In this document: in pieces, positions 11,181 through 23,178 of the stretch
How the letters are laid out: the number at the start of each line of letters is the position of its first letter
Numbering within the stretch: position 1 is the first letter of the stretch
Assembly (NCBI GenBank): GCA_038363925.1
Contig: JAQQWL010000011.1
Location: 6,200,001 to 6,264,000, forward strand
DNA from: Apiospora phragmitis
Lineage: Eukaryota; Ascomycota; Sordariomycetes; Amphisphaeriales; Apiosporaceae
Direction of reading: 5' to 3'
DNA length: 64,000 nucleotides
Notes under the pieces: generated by a model
Seen by the model: only the letters and a program-made list of their open reading frames with translations
What the model was told of the DNA's origin: nothing
Database searches by the model: none
Program-made: the position numbers and the translations under genes

Positions 11181-12447
11181 ACAGTGGCTTTCGACCATTA
11201 CTCGGTATTTCGTTGCGTCATACCATGGTGTTGATGGGAAGATACTCGAGGGGTTCGATAGAGCGAGAAGATATGAGCTTAACTGAGCTAAATGCCCGTA
11301 GTGGTGCTTCTAGCGCTTGCCGGACGCCAACGACTCTGAGTGCTGATTAGCGTAGGAGAGAGGTGGCTTGACGAAGCAGTTCAACATTGTATAATGGAAC
11401 TCACCTTTCGAGAAGATGTCTTGGAGATGGAATGATCTACCATAGAATGGGCATTCGAAATATCAAGCTTTGAGGTGGAACACAATCATGGTGGGGAGAA
11501 GATAAGACTCCCGATTTCAGTGATCTCCCGCCAGCCCGCGTGAGACCGAAGTCTATTTGATATGTCACTTGAAAACCCGCACCAACACCCGCAGGTGGCT
11601 GGCTGGGAGCGGCACGCCGAACATTCATCACTGACTAACATGTAGGTCTCGGTTAGGGTAGTATGGGTAGGAGAATGACCTGCGGAACTCCAGGAATTGA
11701 AGCTGTCAAGTGATACTAACATGCATTGAACACAACTAAGGAAGATCAGATGCTTGAATCTTGAGGCGACGGGTGCCTATATTTGGTAGTTGGGGCTCGG
11801 TATCATTTGATGGGGGTCACATGCTGCAAACGAAGCGGGTTTAGTAGTAGTAAGTCGTAGTTACACTGCGCATCGGCTAGGTGCTTGAGGATGTGGTGGT
11901 GATCATTAGAGCGCCAAGGCTAATCAAAATTGAAGCACTTTTGAATTAACTCGACCTGGCCTTGAACCCCTCAACAAATCAAGTGCTGCGGTGTCGGTGA
12001 GAGAGCATGGAAACATCCAACCGATACTTACCACCTTTTAGCCCGGAATTGGAACTGACTGCACCACCAGTTGAATAGGTAGACAAACTTCGTGGTTTTT
12101 TCTCCCTTTTCTTTCTTTCTTTTCATGTGCATATCCTCCGATTTTGTTGTGTGGCTGCTGGCTTGGATGGATGGTTGATTCACCCCGGTCTGATCTGACA
12201 ACTTGCCTAAAAACTCTTGCCCCTCTTCGTCTCTACTTGTCACAACTGGGCCATCTCCAATCAAACCAGCGTAAAACTACTCAGCTGCCAGGAGCCCAAC
12301 AAACCTTCAGCAAGCCACCCGACGGCTACGTAGGGACAGTCCAGCTGTGCGCTAAGTCGCCCACACTCACGCCGTGCCGCAAACGGTTCATCTGAAGAAA
12401 AAATATATCGAAGAGAGTTTCCGCCGGCCCCCCGAACAACCCTCGAC
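11181..12447. other. Intergenic, no gene seen
   Basis: Contains the V-ATPase gene 3' region and the acyltransferase promoter. A pyrimidine-rich stretch (about 12098-12130) lies upstream of the acyltransferase start. Confidence 0.5.
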
Positions 12448-13410
12448 ATGTCGTTCCTACTATACTTTGCCTACTTCATTGTAGGCCAGGTCGCCCTCAC
12501 CCTGGCCCTCTACATGATCTCCTTCGTCATGCCCAAGGCGGCCTTCGCCGCCCGCTCCCTCGCTGCCTACATGGCCCTGGTAGTCACCGCCTCCAGCGGC
12601 GTCGTCATCTCCATAGCCATGCGCCTGGCCGGCAGCGGGCAGAGCGCGCAGTGGGCCACCGGCCGCGTCTTCAAGTTCCTCATGGCCGCCGCGACCGGCA
12701 TCACGTTCGAAATCGAAGACCCCGAAAAACACCTCGAGACCGTGCGACCGGCCGTCTTTGTCGGCAACCACCAGACCGAGTTGGACGTGCTCATGCTGGG
12801 CTGCATGTTCCCCAAATACTGCGCGGTCACGGCCAAGAAGTCGCTGAAGAGCTGGCCGTTCCTGGGATGGTTCATGACCCTCAGCGGCACCGTCTTCATC
12901 GACCGAAAGAACTCGAGCGATGCCCGGGCAGCCATGAGCAAGGCCGCCGCCGAGATGAAGCATCTGAAGCAGAGCGTGTACCTGTTCCCCGAGGGCACGC
13001 GCAGCTACTCCAAGGAGCCCACGCTCCTTCCCTTCAAGAAAGGCGCATTCCATCTGGCTGTCCAGGCTGGTGTGCCTATCGTTCCAGTCGTTGTCGCCAA
13101 CTACTCGCACGTGCTCTACGTCAAGAGCTTCATTTTCAACTCGGGCAAGATCCCGGTCAAGGGTAAGTTGGCTAATCGACGACGTCCGTAGCCCATAGAC
13201 TGACCAACTTGACTAGTTCTGGACCCTATTCCTACCTCGGGCCTGACCGCTGCCGACGTGGACGAGTTGACCCGCTCAACCAGAGAGGTGATGTTAGAGG
13301 AGCTGGTTGCACTGTCTTCCAAGGCACAAAAAAGGCCCATGGCAGTGCCATCGTCCAACGGTGGCGACGGAGTGGTCAAGGCCAGCGGCGCCGAGGCCAC
13401 GCTTTCATGA
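12448..13410 (+). CDS. SLC1: 1-acyl-sn-glycerol-3-phosphate acyltransferase (SLC1/PlsC type)
   Basis: The enzyme adds a fatty acyl chain to lysophosphatidic acid to make phosphatidic acid at the ER, the entry point to phospholipids and triacylglycerol. Two exons, 12448-13162 and 13217-13410, encode 302 residues; the 54-base intron has GTAAGT and a CTAG acceptor. Two or three hydrophobic segments fill residues 1-85. Acyltransferase block I is NHQTELD (about 107-113) with the catalytic H-x4-D, and block III is FPEGTRS (about 180-186), followed by PFKKGAFHLAVQAGVPIVPV. After the intron the protein continues VLDPIPTSGLTAADVDEL and ends in a polar tail. The frame is intact and length matches the family. 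Confidence 0.93.
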
Positions 13411-15160
13411 GCTCTAGGAGACATGTTGCGTGGAAAAGATGAGCATTTTCGGCCAGGTGGAAGACTTGGTTGAACTAAGCCCCATGATCTCGCAACTAGA
13501 CTGTTGAGACACTTCCTTTTTTTTGACTACAGTACTGCGCATGCATTTGATACCCGTAGACTATTTTCCTTGGGGAGGGGGTGGTCAGGAGGGATAGACG
13601 GCCTTCCTGTTTGGCGCGGAAAGCGATCCGGCTCCTTGGTTTAGGTTCTTGGCATTGCTTCCACCGCCGAAGGTCTATTTACTGTATTGCATACATGATG
13701 AGAGCTGCGAGCGACTGCGCAAGGCGAAGCATACCACAACATAGAGTAGAAATACCCCTAAGACGCTCTCGGAGTGTGGGTTTGTACGGGCTCATGACAG
13801 CTGCGACACAACAGAACATAACACGACATATCCGCCAATCATTATTGCGGCACACCCTGATGGCTTCTTTGTCATGGCATGAAGCATGATGGATTGGCGA
13901 TGAAAATAAATTGCAATCAGTTTACAGAAACCATCCATATGGCCCATGTGTCCACCCATGTGTCCAACAGTGAAGCCATTGACTGGCCAGGTCTGAAAGC
14001 AACGCCATTGGTCTGGCTGGCACTCGTTCCACGCCCCGTCAAGATGTTGCCCGTTGCCCCTCCTTTGCGATCGACCCCTGTGCGATCTACTACTAGATGC
14101 CTTGACGTAAGCGGGGTAGGACAGAGGTATGTAGTGCAGGTATGTATCACTCCCTTCATTTACGTGAGAGAGGGAGTTGAGTCTTTTTCCAACCTGTTAT
14201 TAACCTATTAGCTTGCTGTACTCTAGAAACAGGGACTTGTGATACGTAGTAGTGAGGCATGTACCACTAGGATACTGCTTCTAGAATTCTTGGCCTGGGC
14301 AGCATTAGTGCTGCTCGTTAAGCTTTAGTGATGGAAGCTGTGGTTTAGAGGCCGCCAATCGACTGCTACAATTCATGTCCAGCTCCCGAATCCCAGGTAA
14401 GCCTTTCCTCCTGATCACGCCAATTACCTTCCCCCAACTGCGGCAAATCGCGATCCTGGATGATGCCACAGGTTCTGTCCATAACACTCTCGCAATATGG
14501 CATTCTGGCAGTCCGAAGAGAGACAGAGGGAGGGGATGTTCTACTTTCTCTCACCTTGAGTTTTCCACCAAAACCGGTATATTGCCTGAGAGAAGCACGC
14601 AGGGGTGCCGCCATGTTTTGCGTCTTGCCTGCACGTGCAGGCTTCGTCCTTCAGCCAATCGGTCGAACCCTTACTAGTCGCTACCGGTGATATGATGCTA
14701 CATACCATCGATTGGTTAGGTGTGGTAAATTTCTTGCCGTCCGTCAGAACATGCCACCAACAACTGCCCATGCTTCCTGTCAGTGGTATGCCCTGCCCCA
14801 GCAGGGATCGATGCCAGCTCAGAGCTATGTAGTCTTCTTAACTTGGCTTCGGCTTGGGACCGGGGGGCTGGGGATACCATGACGAGAGAGCTCATCCGCT
14901 CAGCCCGTGCTGTACACGCTGAAGCTATGTACTTCCCAAAGTCTATTCTGATAGCACCGCTAGTCCTCTCATGTCTCAAAACTGCAGCAAGAGGGACAAC
15001 AGGGTGTATATGATCGAGGCCGCTTCTGATGACGAAAGCTTCTGTATTGGCGTTACGTCTCCCCTAGGTACGGGTCCTAGCCCTCCACATACTGGCTGGA
15101 ATGAGAGACACAACACGCAACTCGGGTCATTCATGAAAGCCGAAGCAGGACGAGACCTCG
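13411..15160. other. Intergenic, no gene seen
   Basis: About 1.75 kb with only short, unsupported frames. No tRNA or repeat is evident. Confidence 0.5.
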
Positions 15161-15448
15161 TTTAGCCGTAGGGGGGGAAAGGGTATGTCGAGTGACGTCG
15201 TCTTCTTTCTTGCTGCGCATCCCCCCTCTTCCACCATTTAGGGGGGTGGGGGGTTACGCGGAGGTAGCTCGCTGGGGCTTGCTACTGCTGTGATATATAA
15301 ACCAGCTCTCTTCCAAGGTGTACTCTGAGTCGGAGGATGGAGTCTATCAAAACCTACATCCATACACATCTGTATACAAGTGAATTGAGAATACTGACTT
15401 CTGTACACCCTAAACAATCTACCAAAGTTCAACGTTAACTTCTTCATC
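15161..15448 (+). promoter_or_regulatory. Promoter of the YGSS-repeat gene: TATA box, G-runs, STRE-like sites
   Basis: A clear TATATAA lies at 15294-15300, about 150 bases before the start codon. Upstream are strong G or C runs (about 15171-15177, 15225-15233 and 15241-15252) that include AGGGG and CCCCT, the core of stress-response elements. This layout fits an inducible gene. The sites are read directly; their function is inferred. Confidence 0.45.
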
Positions 15449-16474
15449 ATGTCTTACAACGACAACGTAAGTCCGCATGACCTGCTATCCGAACTGAGCC
15501 CAGTTACTAACTATCATCACAGAGCAGCTACGGCAACGATAGTTACGTAAGTTATAATAATGACCTTCTATAGCAACGATCGATCCCCCCTTTTCTTCCG
15601 TAACTGACAGCATATTCAGGGCTCTCGCCAAGGAGGTTCGGACACATATGGTTCCGGCGGCGGCGGCCGTAGCGACAACTACGGCTCCTCGGGCCGCGAC
15701 AACGACAACGCCTACGGCTCCTCTACCACTGGCACCGCCGGCCGCCAGGAACAGGACAGCCCCTACGGGTCCAGTACCACCCGCTCGCAGGACCCCTACG
15801 GCTCATCGTCCGGGAACACTGGCTCCAACAGCTACGGCTCCAGCCGTCGCGACAACGACAACACCTACGGCTCTTCCACCACCGGCACCGGCGCCGGCGG
15901 CAGTGACAGCTACGGCTCATCCACTACCGGCATTGGCTCCGGCGCCGGCATCGGCGGCGGCGGCGGCAACGATGACTACAACAGCAGCAACACCTACGGC
16001 TCGTCCACAACCACCGCCTCTGGCGGTGGTGCCGGTGGCTATGGCTCGTCCGGCCGTAACGCAGGCGACGACGCCTTCGGCTCATCCACGACGACGACAT
16101 CGTCGGGAGGTGCCTACGGTTCGTCCGGCGGCAGCCGCCGCAACGACAACGACAGCGCCTTCGGCTCGAGCGGCGGCAACACGACGGGCCGCAACGAGTT
16201 CGGCGACGACAACTTCGGCGGAAACACCACGACGACAACCACGGGCGCCAACGACTTCGGCTCCGGTGGCGCCTACGGCTCTTCCGGCCGTCGCGGCGAC
16301 AATGACAACAGCCGCGATGACTATTCTTCGTCGGACCGCAAGGGAGGCGATAGCGGAATCGGAAAGGTCATAGAGAAGGCTGGCGCGACCCTTGGCATGG
16401 GCGGCCTGGAGCAGAAGGGCCGCGAGAAGCGCGAGGGCGCCGGCTACGACAACAGCAACAACACCGACTACTAA
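15449..16474 (+). CDS. Disordered Gly/Ser/Tyr/Asp-rich YGSS-repeat protein
   Basis: Three exons (15449-15466, 15523-15546, 15620-16474) with GTAAGT donors and CAG acceptors give 298 residues starting MSYNDN then SSYGNDSY. The third exon encodes eleven YGSS and two FGSS motifs separated by polar D/N/R/G/T linkers, so the body is almost certainly disordered. The C-terminus changes character: GIGKVIEKAGATLGMGGLEQ followed by a KGREKREGAGYD tail. I think this resembles the C-terminal module of small fungal stress or conidiation proteins, but I cannot name the family. The coding frame has almost no methionine. A different, proline/threonine-rich frame at 15648-16373 is also open but is a by-product of the repeat codons. 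The promoter suggests stress induction. Confidence 0.8.
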
Positions 16475-16982
16475 GCATCTTCTGCCCTCCCCTTTTCGCT
16501 GGTTGTTTCAGGAGCTGGGTTGAATAGGTAGCCATTTTATGAAGGGAGAGGACCCTCTTTCCAGAACTATATCTAGTACTTGTTTACTTGCTTGGCTCAG
16601 TTGCTCTTTGATTGGTGTCAATGAATGATGTATATGTTGGTCTACTATCAACGCCGCTTGCAGCCTCTCGTTTGTAATCTGTTACAAGTATCAGTTCGAT
16701 TCTCGACATTGAGGTTTCCAATCTTGTAGGCTCATAGGAAGTCAGAGAGTATTTACAATGTTCACACCTCTTCAGTCGATGTATTATGTATAAAGCACTT
16801 GATATGTGAGTGAAAGGAATATCTCAGGAGGCTGCTGTAATTCTCATGCTAAATAGCCTGCCATGTAATATCATAACTGGGGGTCTGTTGTGTGAACTGA
16901 ACATTTATTTGTATAGTGATTGCTATTCTTGAATCAAGTCTATTTTTGGTCATATGCCAATATGGGCAGCCCCGTTAGGATC
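16475..16982. other. Intergenic, convergent 3' ends
   Basis: Separates the 3' ends of the YGSS-repeat gene and the LMBR1-family gene. It is AT-rich, as expected for two 3' untranslated regions. Confidence 0.5.
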
Positions 16983-19131
16983 TTATAACCGTATCCTCCC
17001 ATCATTACCACCACCAAACCACCTCCTGACATCTAGATTATTACTATTACTGCCACTACCACTGCCGGCCGCACTACTGCTCCCGGGCTGCGTCCCCTCT
17101 TCGTCCCCGCCTAGCCACTTGGGCTTCTTGATCCCGTCGCCAATCTCCTGGAACCACTTGGGCGTGTCGATGGTATCGATGGTGTTCTTGACGCGGTGGC
17201 CTAGCGAGGTGAAGAAGTTGTCGTCCTCGGCTTCCCCGTCGCTGTTGGCGATTCGCGACCGCGACTGCGCCGCCGCCCTGCTGCTGGGCGGAGCCACGTT
17301 GTCCCGGTACGACGAGGGGGAGGTGGCGAAGGGGGTTTGGGGGGCACCCTCGCGCCGCGCCGCGGGGACCGAGAGAATGGGCGTCGACCTCGTGGCTGAT
17401 CCGCCGATGATGGCCTCGCGTCGCGAGAGCGAGGTTCCGTTGAGCTCGCGCTCGATGAGGGCGCGGCCTTCGCGCCACGATCCCGTACCGTAGCCCGACT
17501 CGTTCTCCTCCTCGTCGACAAGATCCATGTCAAAGCCGACCATACGCTTGACCTTGCCATACAGCCCGAAAAGAGTCGCACACACGGGGAGAAGGACCAA
17601 AAATGGGGAAGAGGTTGTCAAACCAGTTACCGAGGGGTGTGAAGTCGATGAGCTGGCCCAGGAAGTCGTAGAATCGCGTCTTCGTAAATACCGTCGGCGA
17701 AAGGAAGGTCATGAAATTGTAGGACAGGGGCACGCTAAGCCTCGCGACATAGCTTGCATACCAGAAACCAGATTCATAGGCGGTGTTGCGCCGCACCAAG
17801 GCACGCCCTCTCCAGACCTTTACTTCGGTCATCGAGGTCAGGGCTGCCGCACACATGTATAAGATCCAGAGCGCAGCGATCACTTGGCCAGCAAAACCCA
17901 CCTGCCCCTTTTCGCCGGTCCAGTGATGGACTACGCTGAGCCGGATCACCGATAAGCTGGGCAATGCTGTCCTGACCATCTCGGACCAAATAATGCAAGC
18001 AGATGCTAGAGCCAGAAAGCCCGCAAACATGACCCGAAGTGCCGGTAGGACATGGAAATGATACAGGTATCGTGTATAGGGGGTTAGAATAGTCGTCCTT
18101 TCGAGGAAAGATGAGCCTGGCGTAGCGCTGCCGAAGTCAAGCTTCTTCGATGCTGCAGAGTCCAGGATTGCCTGCGTTCTCGAGGCATCCAGTAGAAGCA
18201 GGTTCCATTCGTCGACATAGCGAGATCTGGTATGGCGCGCTCGGTCGAGTTGCCGCGTCAAGTCTGCCATATATTTCTCGGTGATGACGGTAGGCAAGAT
18301 GCGACTCTCAGCTCCGATCCGCGGCATGGAGCTGCCGGGTCGTGACTCGGGCACATTGCACATGTCGGCCAATTCCTCGATCCATTCCTGGAAATTCCGA
18401 GCGGTACCCGTCTTGCGCTTGCTCAACTCGGACACCTGGACCTCCAGCTCTTCAAGGTTCATAATCGCGTCCTCCATCCTTTCGTATAGCTTGGGCGCAT
18501 TCGACTGTAGTCTCCGTAGTCTGCCGCTGATGCTCGCATTTCGAAATAGTGTTCGCGGTATCGTAACGAGTCCGTGGCCCATCAAATAGATGGCGAGAAA
18601 CAGGCCCCAGCAGTAGGCCAGCGCCATGACCACGCCTTTCAGGTACACAAGGCGGAAGCCGTACGTGATGAAGTAGTAGACCAGGCCTATAATGCCGGAT
18701 CCAAGGACGATGGCTTGGTACTGTGCGTTTTGGCGCAAAGAGTACATGACGCGGTCTCTTGGTTCTCTATATCCGGCGTCGGAGTATTCGGCAAGGATGG
18801 GCAGTATGAACCATGTGAGTGCAAACGTCAGCCAGTACGTTATCCTCCAGGAAACCAGCAGTAGGCGCGGCGGGAACCAGATGCCGCGGGCGGCTACATC
18901 GTCGGTTGCGGCGCTCGAAGCGAGGTCGATGGGGACGAGCAGCACGATAAAGGCCGGTAGCCAGAGGGCGAAGAAGATGGGGACGAGAACGTAGGCGGGC
19001 GTGGCGCGAAGCGGTAGGTAGTATCGCAAGATGAGGAGGACGACGAAGGAGAGGACGAGAAGGGCGATGGCGGCGAAGACCTCGGAGCCCACGGGAGATG
19101 CTGCACTCAATACAGAGGCCATTGCGAACAA
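16983..19131 (-). CDS. LMBR1-domain membrane protein (LMBD2-like)
   Basis: A multi-pass protein of the LMBR1/LMBRD2 family, about 716 residues; the cellular role in fungi is poorly known. The N-terminal half has five or so hydrophobic segments, with RREPRDRV-type loops (GYREPRDRVMYSLRQNAQYQ). A central coiled-coil region around YERMEDAIMNLEELEVQVSE follows, then four more hydrophobic segments and ESGFWYASYVARLSVPLSYN. The C-terminal tail is polar. The frame breaks near 17599-17608, at a CCCCATTTTT stretch on the coding strand. The 5' frame runs to ...WFDNLFPIF and the 3' frame resumes VLLPVCATLFGLYGKVKRM, which is plainly the same helix. The start is 19131, or nine bases downstream where a second ATG lies. 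I treat it as one gene with a single-base error or mutation. Confidence 0.85.
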
Positions 19132-20757
19132 CGGTTGTTAGGCGATAGATGCGCCCCCCATACAATCAAAAAACGGTAAGTATTATATCGAGGAGGCAAT
19201 GGGTAAGAAAAGTGTCGGTATCACGACTAGACGAAATGATCAATAAACCATGAGAAGGATTGTAGAAATGGTTGAGAAGTAAGTTAATGAATGCCGGCAA
19301 CTGACAGGGGACGGACGATCGCAACTTGTGATTCTTGGTTATGCACATACCTACATAGCGCAACGGACGGACCCTGGGCACTTCTTCATCTTGTAAACCT
19401 TGGGGACTCTGACGTACGCACTCGCCGAGTCGCCAGCTTGCCAGACTCCAGCCCCACTTGCCCACCAGTCCACCTGCACACCTTCAATTAGCATGGGGGT
19501 ATCCAGGTATCCGTGGTACATAGCAGCATGTACCTACCTGATCACTTATGCATCTACGGAGTACTTGGTACTACATACGCAGCAAGGCTAAATTTGACTG
19601 TTGCATGAGTAGGTAGAAAGTCGGGTTTCGCTCGGATAATTTATCCCGCTATTTGTCGTGTACCCACGGTTATTCTGCTCAAGATCTGAACTTGATATGT
19701 ATCCAACACCTGGCTAACTTGGGGAGGTTAAACAAACAGGCAAGTAGCGTCGTACGGGGCGGATAGTGACACGGCCGAGCCGCAAACTAGAACCCCCCGA
19801 CAGTAGCCCGACCGACTCTGCCCATACATCCTTACCTCCATCTTACTCAGTTCATATATAGAACTCGAACTCTTATGCTTTGCTGGAAGTTTATTCGACT
19901 TTGTGCCTCCTTGGATTTGTTCAATGAGTGCTTGGCAAGCCGGAAGCTTTCTACTTAAGTCTTTCGCGATTCATTTGCGTTGACTTGGACATACTGGACT
20001 ATTGGAAGAAAAGACGGGTAGATAGTGGTGCACTACTGCACTTCCGCCCGCCTACCACGGAGGGCTTCTATTAGCAGATGGCCATGTAAGCTTGGTGTTT
20101 GGCATGAAACCAGTGCCGTTTACGGTCTCCTCTGTACGAAACGGGCAAGCTTTCCACTTGACTCGTTACTTGTAATGGGATAACTAGCGGCAGGATAGCT
20201 GGTAACGGTAGATTTATAATAGTTACCTACCTACTGCGTAAATACCTAACGGTATCTCTAACTTAGAAGACGCCGGATGAAAAGGCATTCGGAGTAGCGG
20301 AGTAGCGGAGCTGCATAGCGTTGCAAGTACAGAAAGACCACCGTCAGTCAGTATGGAGCATTGATACATCTATGTAATACGACAAAATGGAGTACGACTG
20401 TGTGAGATCTGCGAGTTGTCAATAATTCCCATTAATGTGTTGTTTGGTGCGATAAATGCCCAGTGTTCAGTGAGGTGGATCCAATGGTAAGAGCGCTGGT
20501 TGCCCTGCCGACGGACGATGGGGAAGTCTCAGCTCCTCAAAAAAACAAAGTGGACATCCTCCCTACGCACAGTACTTCAATAAGATCAGGTGCCTTGCCC
20601 CCTACATCCGTCAACGCACCCTCTTGTTTCCCCACGGAAAGCACACACAACACAACAGACATTTGACCTTTTTTAACCACGGCTTTGGTTATTGGGCTTC
20701 GTCCATCATCGAGTCTCTCTGTTCTAAAAACAGGCCAATAAGACCACGATCAGGATC
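19132..20757. other. Divergent intergenic region between LMBR1-family and Aurora genes
   Basis: About 1.6 kb with no coding region seen. It holds CCTACCTA-type tracts (near 19533 and 20225) and serves as upstream region for both neighbours. A tRNA-like stretch near 20475 lacks a B box and is not called. Confidence 0.5.
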
Positions 20758-22099
20758 ATGGCAACCAAAACTCTCGAGGCCCAATTCGGGCGCATGTCCG
20801 TAAACGATGAGAACAGCAACTCAGGCGATGGCACCAAGTTGTACAAGTCCAAGGTATGCACCACCAATCATCTAGAATCTCTGTTTTCTTCTTTATCTCG
20901 CTGGTAGCAATTTGGACAAGTCAAGTTAACTTTCTGTCCCATTATAGGCTGCTACGTCCACAACACAGCTAGCACATAGTTCAAGCAGGCCAGGCCTCTA
21001 CAAGGTCGCTTTGCAGTCCCAGAGCGGCAACACCGTCACCTCCGTCACTCTCCCTTCCCAAGCAGCACAAAGGAAAGGAGCACAGCCCCCTTCACCCACA
21101 CGAAAGCCCCTGCCCAGCTCAGGCTCAAGGACGTCCGACGAGTCCCAAGCTGAGCGAAAGTCCGTTGTGCTCGTCGAGCAGCCCACCATCAAGCAGTTTC
21201 ACCTGGGCATGTTCGAGATTGGTCGCCCGTTGGGCAAAGGCAAATTCGGCCGCGTCTATCTGGCCCGCGAACGCTCCAATGGCTTCATCTGTGCCCTGAA
21301 GGTGCTGCACAAGAACGAGTTGCAACAAGGTCGGGTGGAGAAGCAGGTGCGCCGCGAGATTGAGATCCAGAGCAACCTGCGCCACCCCAACGTCCTCCAG
21401 CTGTATGGCCACTTCCACGACAGCAAGCGTGTCTTCCTGATCCTCGAGTTTGCCGGCAAGGGTGAGCTTTACAAGCACCTCCGCAAAGAAAACCGGTTTC
21501 CCGAGTGGAAGGCGGCCCAGTACGTCGCACAGATGGCCAGCGCCCTGCGGTATCTGCACCGCAAGCATGTCATCCACAGGGATATCAAGCCGGAGAACAT
21601 CCTGGTGGGCATCCATGGCGAGCTCAAGCTCTCGGATTTCGGCTGGAGTGTGCACGCACCCAACAACAGACGCCAGACCATGTGCGGTACGCTCGACTAC
21701 CTCCCGCCGGAGATGATTAAGCCGGGAGGTTCCGATAACTTCTACAACGAGAAGGTCGATCTGTGGTCACTAGGTGTGCTAGCATATGAGTTTTTGGTGG
21801 GAGAGGCGCCCTTCGAAGACACGCCTGTCATGACACAACGGAGGATCGCCAGGGCTGACATGACGATCCCCTCCTTTGTCAGCCCCGAGGCACGAGATAT
21901 CATCAAGAAGGTAAGTTCATCATCTTCAACCTTGTGGCGAAATTTATACTAATTCAATGCCACTTAGCTCCTGGTTCTTGACCCCGATAAGAGGATACCT
22001 CTTGACGAGGTCCAGAAACATCCTTGGATTCTCAAGCACTGTGTGAAGGGCGAGCGAGCCGCAAACCGCGAGAAGTCCAAGTCTGGACCGAGTCAATGA
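20758..22099 (+). CDS. Aurora-type mitotic serine/threonine kinase (Ipl1/Ark1)
   Basis: Aurora kinase corrects kinetochore-microtubule attachment and drives chromosome segregation as part of the chromosomal passenger complex. Three exons (20758-20853, 20948-21910, 21968-22099) give 396 residues in an intact frame. A disordered N-terminus of about 115 residues precedes the kinase domain. Key motifs are GKGKFG (about 128-133), ALKVL with K150, HRDIKPEN (about 242-249) and DFGWSVHAP (about 262-270). The activation loop [16 protein letters not shown] is the Aurora signature, with T276 as the expected autophosphorylation site. The last exon gives [18 protein letters not shown], the usual kinase end. 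Filamentous ascomycetes normally have a single Aurora gene. Confidence 0.95.
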
Positions 22100-22312
22100 T
22101 CATAATGAAGTAATGAAGCGCATCGATTGTAATATAAGCTTAGGAGTAGGCGTTCAGGATAGGGGTTTCAATCTGGCCATGGGAAATATTGCATTCAGAA
22201 GAGGTAGTACTGGTATTCACAGATTCCTGATTAAATACATACATACAATATCCATTGTATCCTTAACTCCACGCTCCGTCGATGCTGTTGTGCAAATTGT
22301 CGATCTACCCCA

Positions 22313-23178
22313 TTACCTGTAGACTTCGTCGAACGGTCGGGTATCTGAATAGCATGAATCCCATACTTGATTCACGGCCTTCACAGCTTGTACGTCGTCC
22401 TTGCACCGCGGTCTTGCCATGACAGAGGCCACAGCTCTTTTGCGTACGCAATCTTGGAATTGTTGTGTCAACGTCCAGTTTCCTCGGGTAAAGGATTCTC
22501 TCGTCCACCTGCATTCGCCACTCAACATGGATGCTCGAATCTTAACAGACAAATCTCGTTAGTAAAGATTGGACGAATCTGCGGCCCGGAAAGCAGGCTT
22601 ACCTCTGTGCAAGCTGCGTGCTTCAAGTCCTTGTCGCCGGTCCAGTCCATCTTCCAGCGCAGGTGGTCCCAGGCGTGCACCATCTCGTGTGCCAGGGTGT
22701 CCTCGAGGTGGCCCCGGTCGCGCACCTCGTTGGCGCAGATGAGGATGCCGTGGTCGGGGCTGAAGCCGCCGCTCTGGCGGTGGACCTCGCCGTCGGCGGT
22801 GAGGCGGGCGGGGCAGCGGCGGCACACGACGTTGTCCTGGTCGAGGCGGCCGTTGAGGGCCTCGACCTTCTCGCGCAGGAAGCGCACCGTCGGCGAGTGC
22901 TGCAGGGCGAAGTCGCGGTAGTCCTCGCAGCGCTTGCAGTCGCGCGCCTCGTTGGCCGCCGTCCGCGACTCCCGGTAGTGGAACTGGCCCTCGGGCGTCA
23001 CCTGCCCCGCCAGGATCTTGAAGTAGTTCACCCACCACTTCGTCTGCGGGTCGAAGCCCGTACGCGCGGGGTCGTTCTTGACGATGGGGGGCAGGTCGGT
23101 CGCTGCTGCGGCACTACTGGTGGGCGTGGGCGAGGAGACTGCCTCGGGCACAGCGCGCGGCGATTGTGTCGGCGCCAT
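22313..23178 (-). CDS. ATP23: Mitochondrial inner-membrane-space metalloprotease ATP23
   Basis: ATP23 processes the Atp6 precursor and helps assemble the F1Fo-ATPase. Two exons, 23178-22603 and 22540-22313, flank a 62-base intron and encode 267 residues in an intact frame. The zinc-protease motif HEMVH is at about 164-168, followed by [11 protein letters not shown]. Conserved cysteine pairs occur at CKRCEDY and CRRCPARL, with [14 protein letters not shown] between them and the active site. The C-terminus ends in [23 protein letters not shown] sequence and VYR, typical for the family. The N-terminal 40 residues are low-complexity Ala/Ser/Pro. Confidence 0.95.

Noticed and set aside
12460..13110. 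216-codon minus-strand frame opposite the acyltransferase
   Set aside because: It mirrors a GC-rich conserved gene on the other strand and has no motif of its own.
15648..16373. Pro/Thr/Ala-rich 241-codon frame
   Set aside because: It overlaps the spliced YGSS-repeat frame, which has proper 5' exons, a TATA box and a sensible C-terminus; this frame is a codon by-product.
20460..20540. tRNA-like stretch (TGGTAAGAGCGCTGGTTGCC)
   Set aside because: No B box and no pairing acceptor stem could be found downstream.
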